From the NCBI RefSeq assembly GCF_900269665.1, contig NZ_LT985361.1:3420802-3484801 (forward strand): a stretch of DNA of 64,000 nt, in the 5' to 3' direction. Both the position numbers and the translations under genes were made by a program. Below are positions 59,870-64,000 of the stretch, piece after piece (the stretch's first letter is position 1; every line of letters begins with the position of its first letter). The notes beneath the pieces are model-generated. The model saw only the letters and a program-made list of their open reading frames with translations, ran no database searches and was not told where the DNA came from. Origin of the DNA: Nocardia suismassiliense (lineage in GTDB: Bacteria; Actinomycetota; Actinomycetes; Mycobacteriales; Mycobacteriaceae).

Positions 59870-60355
59870 TCAGTTGGCCATGGTGGCGAACATACCCGGC
59901 TCGTAGGAGCCACCCTTCTGGTGCACGATCACCGCGAGCCGGTTGGCCGCGTTGATCATGGCCACCAGCGCGACCAGCGCGACGGTCTGGTCGTCGTCGT
60001 AGTGCTTGCGCACCTGCGCCCAGGTCTCGTCGGACACACCCTGATGGGCGTCGGCGAGACGGGTGCCCTCCTCGACCAGGGCGAGTGCGGCCTGCTCGGC
60101 CTCGGTGAACACGGTGGACTCGCGCCAGGCGGCCACCAGATGCAGCCGGACCGAGGTTTCCCCGGCCGCCGCGGCGTCCTTGGTATGGGCGTCGATGCAC
60201 CAGCCGCACCCGTTGATCTGGCTCGCGCGCAGCGACACCAGTTCCTGGGTGGACTTCGGCAGCGGCGACTGCTGGATCGTCAGACCGACGTTGGCGAACC
60301 GCTTGGCGATCTTGCCGCCGATTTCGGTGCTGAACAGGTCGATACGGGGTTCCAT
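59870..60355 (-). CDS. Carboxymuconolactone decarboxylase/AhpD-like protein
   Basis: Encodes 161 aa from ATG 60355 (MEPRIDLFSTEIGG) with GTGAGGACC upstream; in-frame ATGs at 60394 and 60448 also exist. The AhpD core is present: ELVSLRASQINGCGWCIDAH gives the CxxC pair plus downstream His (the pattern Glu...Cys-x-x-Cys...His), so it may act as an alkylhydroperoxidase. TVALVALVAMINAANRLAV forms the following helix. It is divergent from the ECF41-type sigma factor gene, the arrangement reported for this sigma group, and is probably its target. Confidence 0.9.
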   Translation of the reverse strand: MEPRIDLFSTEIGGKIAKRFANVGLTIQQSPLPKSTQELVSLRASQINGCGWCIDAHTKDAAAAGETSVRLHLVAAWRESTVFTEAEQAALALVEEGTRLADAHQGVSDETWAQVRKHYDDDQTVALVALVAMINAANRLAVIVHQKGGSYEPGMFATMAN

Positions 60356-60458
60356 GACTGGGTCCTCACTGGTGGTGTTGAACTGAACGACCATGAGATG
60401 CCGAGGGGCCGGTCCGTGTGACAGGCGCGGTGCCGTGACGAGTGACACAAGCGCCAGG

Positions 60459-60485
60459 TGTCACAAAACCGTCGGGCCCGGTGTC
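60459..60485 (+). promoter_or_regulatory. Candidate ECF41-type promoter (TGTCACA ... TGTC)
   Basis: TGTCACA (60459-60465) followed after 16 bp by TGTC (60482-60485) resembles the ECF41 consensus TGTCACA-N17-CGTC, and leads into the sigma gene at 60524. On the opposite strand, TGTCACT (60447-60441) plus N17 plus TGTC points at the divergent AhpD-like gene. The reverse spacing variants make either exact assignment uncertain. Confidence 0.55.
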
Positions 60486-60523
60486 TGGTGCGTGACACAG
60501 TCGAGAGTGCAGAGGAGTCATCC

Positions 60524-61462
60524 ATGGCAGGCACGTCGCAGCACCCGCCCGAAGATCGCGGCGAGGTGGGCACCGAGGGCGATCGCCCGGACGCCACCGC
60601 CACCTTCGTCGCCCATCGCAATCTGCTGTTCACCGTCGCCTACGAGATGCTCGGTTCGGCCGCCGACGCCGAAGACGTGCTGCAGGAGACCTGGTTGCGG
60701 TGGGCCGGGGTCGATCTCGACACGGTGCGGGATCAGCGCGCCTACCTGGTGCGGATCGCCACCCGCCAGGCGCTCGTCCGGCTGCGCACCCTCGTCCGGC
60801 GCAAGGAGTCCTACGTCGGGCAATGGCTGCCCGAACCGCTGCTGACCGCGCCCGACGTGGCCGAGGACGTCGAGTTGGCCGAGAGCGTATCGATGGCGAT
60901 GATGCTGGTGCTGGAGACGCTCGCGCCGACCGAGCGGGCCGTGTTCGTGCTGCGCGAAGTGTTCGATCTGCCGTACGAGGAGATCGCCGAAGCCGTCGAC
61001 AAGACCCCGGCCGCGGTGCGCCAGATCATCCACCGGGCCCGCGCCCACGTCAGCGCGCGCCGACCACGCGGAGTGGTTTCCCAGGCCGAGACCAAAGGCG
61101 CGCTCGATGCGTTCCACCGGGCTGTCGAAACCGGCGATATGCAGGGTCTGCTCGATATTCTCGCGCCGGATGTCGTCTTCTTGGGCGACGGTGGCGGCAT
61201 CAAGCAGGCCGCGCTGCGACCGGTCATCGGGGCCGCCCGGGTCGCCCGCTTCCTGTCCATCGGCCTGCCGCGGGTACGCGCCACGATGACGATCGAGCCG
61301 GTGCAGGTCAACGGTTCCCCGGCGCTGCTGCTCCGGCTCGACGGCGCGGTCGACAGCGTCATCGCGGTGCGCATCGACGACGGGCTCGTCACCGGGCTCT
61401 ACTCCGTGCGCAACCCGGAGAAGTTCTCGCACATGGAGCGGGAGACGGCGTTGCGCCGCTGA
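60524..61462 (+). CDS. sigJ: ECF41/SigJ-type RNA polymerase sigma factor
   Basis: Encodes 312 aa from ATG 60524 with AGAGGAG at 60511. Region 2 (residues 27-95: LFTVAYEMLGSAADAEDVLQ) and region 4 (120-180: LETLAPTERAVFVLREVFDL, ALEEIAEAVDKTPAAVRQII-like helix) form an ECF sigma factor. Residues 190-312 are a SnoaL-like extension containing LGDGGGIKQAALRP and RNPEKFSH, close to the DGGGK and NPDKL motifs that define group ECF41, where the extension regulates activity in place of an anti-sigma factor. The divergent carboxymuconolactone decarboxylase gene is the typical neighbour. The sigJ symbol follows actinobacterial usage for such proteins. Confidence 0.88.
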   Translation: MAGTSQHPPEDRGEVGTEGDRPDATATFVAHRNLLFTVAYEMLGSAADAEDVLQETWLRWAGVDLDTVRDQRAYLVRIATRQALVRLRTLVRRKESYVGQWLPEPLLTAPDVAEDVELAESVSMAMMLVLETLAPTERAVFVLREVFDLPYEEIAEAVDKTPAAVRQIIHRARAHVSARRPRGVVSQAETKGALDAFHRAVETGDMQGLLDILAPDVVFLGDGGGIKQAALRPVIGAARVARFLSIGLPRVRATMTIEPVQVNGSPALLLRLDGAVDSVIAVRIDDGLVTGLYSVRNPEKFSHMERETALRR

Positions 61463-61539
61463 GTCGGATGCCGGTGCGGTGTAAGGGTTTCGTCAACGGC
61501 GGTGGTCGAGGTTCGGCGCTCGGGGCATAGTCAGCCGTC

Positions 61540-62337
61540 GTGACGGATCTTGCCGACCAACTCCGCATTGATATCGGTCGCGTCGCTGCGCGGGAAGATC
61601 TCGGTGCGCACCGAAGCAGCTACGCGGCAGCGAAACCCGGTGCGCGACGATACGTCATCGAGGGTGTCGGCACGCTCTGCGCCGGATTACTGGCGGCGAT
61701 CGGTTGGGTGACCGGTGTGGCGGTCGTGGTCATCGTCGGGGTGACCGGTGTGCTGATGGTCGGTGGCCGCCTGCTGTGGGACCTGCTGTGGTTGGCGTAT
61801 GTGCACTCGCGGAATCGCCATGTGCGGCTGGATTTGTACGAGCGTGGACTGGTCGTGACGGTCGATGGTGCGGCTCGGTGTGTTCGGTACGACACCACGA
61901 CGCTCTGGCGCACCATCATCGATCACGCGGATTCTGCTGCGCCGGGCCAAGTCTCGTACGCCTATACCTTGGTCGACACCGCCGGTGTTCCGATTGTGTT
62001 GCGGCACGGGATCGCCCAGCCGGAGCAGTGGGGTCCGGAGATCGATCGGGCGATCACCGCCGCGCAGTTGCCGCGGGCCGGTGCGGTGCTGGCGGCGGGC
62101 GGGTGCCTCGATTTCGAGTACTTCTGGATGACGGAGGCCGAGATCGGTGCGGGGGAGCGGTCGGAGCCTTGGTCGCGGGTGTCCGGCATCGATGTGCGGC
62201 ACGGATGGGTCAGCGTTGAAGTCGCACATGGTGGGAAACCACTGGAATCGCTTCCGGTGAGCTTGATTCCGAACTTCACGGTCTTCCGTACATTGGCCGA
62301 GCGGATGCGCGCGGAGCATGTGCGCTCGTGTCAATGA
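61540..62337 (+). CDS. DUF6585-like membrane protein
   Basis: Encodes 265 aa from GTG 61540. Two membrane helices lie near residues 42-85 (VGTLCAGLLAAIGWVTGVAV and VVVIVGVTGVLMVGGRLLWD). The rest is a soluble PH-like region: VRLDLYERGLVVTVDGAARC, RYDTTTLWRTIIDH, SYAYTLVDTAGVPIVLRHGI and PEQWGPEIDRAITAAQLPRA. This arrangement matches the DUF6585 family of actinobacteria, whose role is unknown. No conserved catalytic residues stand out. Confidence 0.7.
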   Translation: MTDLADQLRIDIGRVAAREDLGAHRSSYAAAKPGARRYVIEGVGTLCAGLLAAIGWVTGVAVVVIVGVTGVLMVGGRLLWDLLWLAYVHSRNRHVRLDLYERGLVVTVDGAARCVRYDTTTLWRTIIDHADSAAPGQVSYAYTLVDTAGVPIVLRHGIAQPEQWGPEIDRAITAAQLPRAGAVLAAGGCLDFEYFWMTEAEIGAGERSEPWSRVSGIDVRHGWVSVEVAHGGKPLESLPVSLIPNFTVFRTLAERMRAEHVRSCQ

Positions 62338-62546
62338 AACGTCAAGATCGCACGGATCGGTTGCCGCGCGGTTGTCTGTGCGTCGGCGGTCCGACCGGCG
62401 GCGCGGCCGTGGATTCGATGCTCGGATGAGACCTGTTGCACCGCAGCGTATGTCAGAGAACCGTCAAATCCGCGTCGGGGATCTTTTCCAGCGCTGTGCA
62501 TCGCTGACATCGTCTGAATCCGGTTTTGACGGTGAAGGGATCAGGT

Positions 62547-62861
62547 GTGGCGGCGAAGGTCGGGGTCGGCCCGGAGCAATTGCGTGGTGCGGCAGGGAAA
62601 ATGGGCGTGCTGAGCGATCGGATGCAGGGCATTCTCCGTACTTTGGAGTCCGCACTGGCGGCCAAAGGCGCGGCTTGGGGTGGTGACGGTTATGGCAGCA
62701 CCTTCGCCGACGGGCCGCAAGGCTATGTGGCGGCGTACAAGAACCTGACAGAGGGGATCGGCAATACCGCCGAGACCTTTCGCTCGTATTCCGCCGGACA
62801 GTACAAGGCCGCGGATCTGCTGGCTCGGACCGAACAGCGGTCGGCCGGGTCGTTCCGGTAA
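62547..62861 (+). CDS. WXG100-like ESX secretion protein
   Basis: Encodes 104 aa from GTG 62547 with AAGGGA about 6-8 bp upstream (GTG 62532 and TTG 62526 are in frame). It is a helical hairpin with the WxG-type turn AAWGGDGYGSTFADG in the middle (residues 40-55) and amphipathic helices on both sides (GPEQLRGAAGKMGVLSDRMQ, YVAAYKNLTEGIGNTAETFR). This is the size and layout of WXG100/EsxA-EsxB proteins. The gene that follows 3 bp later has the N-terminus of an ESX-exported toxin, so this is probably its secretion partner. Confidence 0.82.
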   Translation: MAAKVGVGPEQLRGAAGKMGVLSDRMQGILRTLESALAAKGAAWGGDGYGSTFADGPQGYVAAYKNLTEGIGNTAETFRSYSAGQYKAADLLARTEQRSAGSFR

Positions 62862-62864
62862 CGC

Positions 62865-64000
62865 GTGTCCATCACCATTCCCGACGAGCTGGCGTGGCTC
62901 GGCTGGATCGCAGGCTCGGACTGGCCCGACGGCGACGAAGACAAGATGTGGGCCATCGCCGACGACTGGCGCAAAGCCGCCGCCGAAATCCGTGAACTGC
63001 TACCGGATCTGGCCGCCGCCAAGAAGGCGACCATCGACGCGTACCCCTGGGGCGAGGGCATCGAGGCGATGACCGTCGCATTGAACAAGCTGGACCGCGG
63101 CCCGGAATCGCTGGAGCAGCTGGCCGAAACCCTGGACTACGTCGCGGAATCGGCGGACGCGCTGGCCACCGAGATCGAGTACACCAAGATTCTCGTCATC
63201 AGCGCTCTCGCCATGCTTGCTGTCGAAATCGCTGCCGCATGGTTCTTTCCGCCGACAGCGCCACTCGTCGAAGCGGCGGCCCTCGCGGCAACCCGCGTGG
63301 CGGTGCGGCTGCTCGGTCAGCGGGCGGTCAGTGCGATCGCGCGGTTCGCCGCGAAGACCGGGATCGCTGCGCTCGCCAAGTTCACCGCCAAGCACGTTGT
63401 CTTCAGCACCGTGCTCGGTGCTGGGCAGGACGCCGCGATCCAGGCGTACCAGGTCGGTGCCGGACATCGCGACGGGATGGATTGGAATCGGGTCGGCACG
63501 ACCGCCTACACCGCTGCGGCGGCCGGTGCGGTCGGCGGACCCGCCGGGGGATTGCTCGGCAAAGCGGCGGCGAAAGTTCCACTGCCAGGTGGACATTGGG
63601 GCGGTGCGGTCAAAGGTGCGGTCGTCGGTGCGGGATCGGGGATGGTCGGGGCCGTGGGCGCTTGGGGAGTCGGCGGTATCGCGAATGGCTGGACCTGGGA
63701 TCCTCGACTGCTGACCAGCGGCGCGGCCTATGGGGTGTTGACCGGCGGTAGCAAGGGGTTTCGCCATTCTTCGTTCGGGCGTGGGCCCGGTGCACGGGGT
63801 TTCCATGCGGCGGAACCGGGACGAGTCGGCGGCGACGGCAGTTCGGCACCGGTCCGGCCTGACAACTCCGCAGCTGGTGGGCGGAACGGAATGGACAATG
63901 GTTCCGCGCCTCGCACCGGAGATCCGGCGAATAGTGGCACACCGAATTCGACTACCCACAGCGAAGGTTCGGGGCAGTCGTCGCACGGGTCTTCTTCGGG
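62865..64000 (+). CDS. CpnT-like polymorphic toxin, N-terminal part (runs off right edge)
   Basis: From GTG 62865 the frame stays open for 378 codons to the window end. Residues 1-115 resemble the WXG100-like N-terminal domain of CpnT-type exported toxins (LAWLGWIAGSDWPDGDEDKM, WAIADDWRKAAAEIRELLPD). A glycine/alanine-rich hydrophobic region follows (SALAMLAVEIAAAWFFPPTA; AAYTAAAAGAVGGPAGGLLG-like), then a low-complexity Gly/Ser/Asn/Thr linker from about residue 295 to the edge. The effector domain, expected at the C-terminus, lies outside the window. The preceding WXG100 gene is 3 bp away. Confidence 0.8.
   Translation, partial: MSITIPDELAWLGWIAGSDWPDGDEDKMWAIADDWRKAAAEIRELLPDLAAAKKATIDAYPWGEGIEAMTVALNKLDRGPESLEQLAETLDYVAESADALATEIEYTKILVISALAMLAVEIAAAWFFPPTAPLVEAAALAATRVAVRLLGQRAVSAIARFAAKTGIAALAKFTAKHVVFSTVLGAGQDAAIQAYQVGAGHRDGMDWNRVGTTAYTAAAAGAVGGPAGGLLGKAAAKVPLPGGHWGGAVKGAVVGAGSGMVGAVGAWGVGGIANGWTWDPRLLTSGAAYGVLTGGSKGFRHSSFGRGPGARGFHAAEPGRVGGDGSSAPVRPDNSAAGGRNGMDNGSAPRTGDPANSGTPNSTTHSEGSGQSSHGSSS

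Noticed and set aside
1..64000. CRISPR arrays, insertion sequences, prophage or integrase genes
   Set aside because: No spaced identical repeats, transposase motifs or att-like duplications were seen.

Overview
The window is about 70% GC, has the codon bias of a high-GC actinomycete, uses many GTG starts and GGAGG-type ribosome binding sites, and shows no rRNA, tRNA, phage or transposon genes. MceG (the shared ATPase of Mce lipid importers), an ESX/WXG100 protein followed by a CpnT-like toxin N-terminus, mycothiol-type DinB/maleylpyruvate-isomerase folds, an actinobacterial PMT mannosyltransferase and an ECF41/SigJ-type sigma factor together point to a mycolate-containing actinomycete. Nocardia or a close relative is the most likely source; this is inferred from gene content, not from a marker gene.

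Layout. 1-12.5 kb: a partial F420-type luciferase-like oxidoreductase, an S9 peptidase, a MerR regulator with its own 19-bp-spacer promoter, small conserved proteins (VOC, DUF8129-like, DUF5709-like), an alpha/beta hydrolase, SUKH (SMI1/KNR4), DinB and YunG proteins around a 72-bp tandem repeat, an NDH-2/AIF-like flavoprotein divergent from an AraC regulator, an HSL-type esterase, and a GntR regulator. 12.5-24.7 kb: a PEBP-SRPBCC fusion facing the GntR gene across a perfect 16-bp palindrome; a huge single-chain biotin-dependent acyl-CoA carboxylase (1818 aa, BC-BCCP-central-CT order like eukaryotic ACC) with several dyads upstream; an AraC gene broken by one in-frame TGA; an SRPBCC protein, an SDR, and a pair of KAS III-like proteins of which the second has lost the catalytic triad. 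24.8-46 kb: a LuxR regulator, a BASS transporter, a hydrolase-MerR-PAS/ANTAR operon, a secreted metallophosphoesterase fused to a PQQ-type beta-propeller, HrpB helicase, a SARP regulator with small SRPBCC/NTF2 proteins, a phytanoyl-CoA-dioxygenase-like enzyme, a family A DNA polymerase, a mycothiol-dependent isomerase-like protein, an FAD monooxygenase, and MceG.

46-55.4 kb is the clearest metabolic unit: eight tightly overlapping minus-strand genes (flavin monooxygenase/Old-Yellow-Enzyme fusion, SDR, MarR, crotonase, acyl-CoA dehydrogenase, benzoate-CoA-ligase-type AMP ligase, RidA, carboxylesterase) behind a double TAAAGCTTTA dyad. It looks like a CoA-dependent aminobenzoate or salicylate degradation operon. 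The RidA and a crotonase lacking both usual glutamates suggest the nitrogen-removal and ring-opening steps.

55.5-64 kb: a siderophore lipoprotein plus siderophore-interacting flavoreductase under an IdeR/DtxR-like box, a PMT mannosyltransferase with a small membrane-anchored TPR-like protein, an AhpD-like carboxymuconolactone decarboxylase divergent from an ECF41-type sigma factor, a DUF6585-like membrane protein, and an ESX substrate pair whose second member runs off the right edge before its effector domain.
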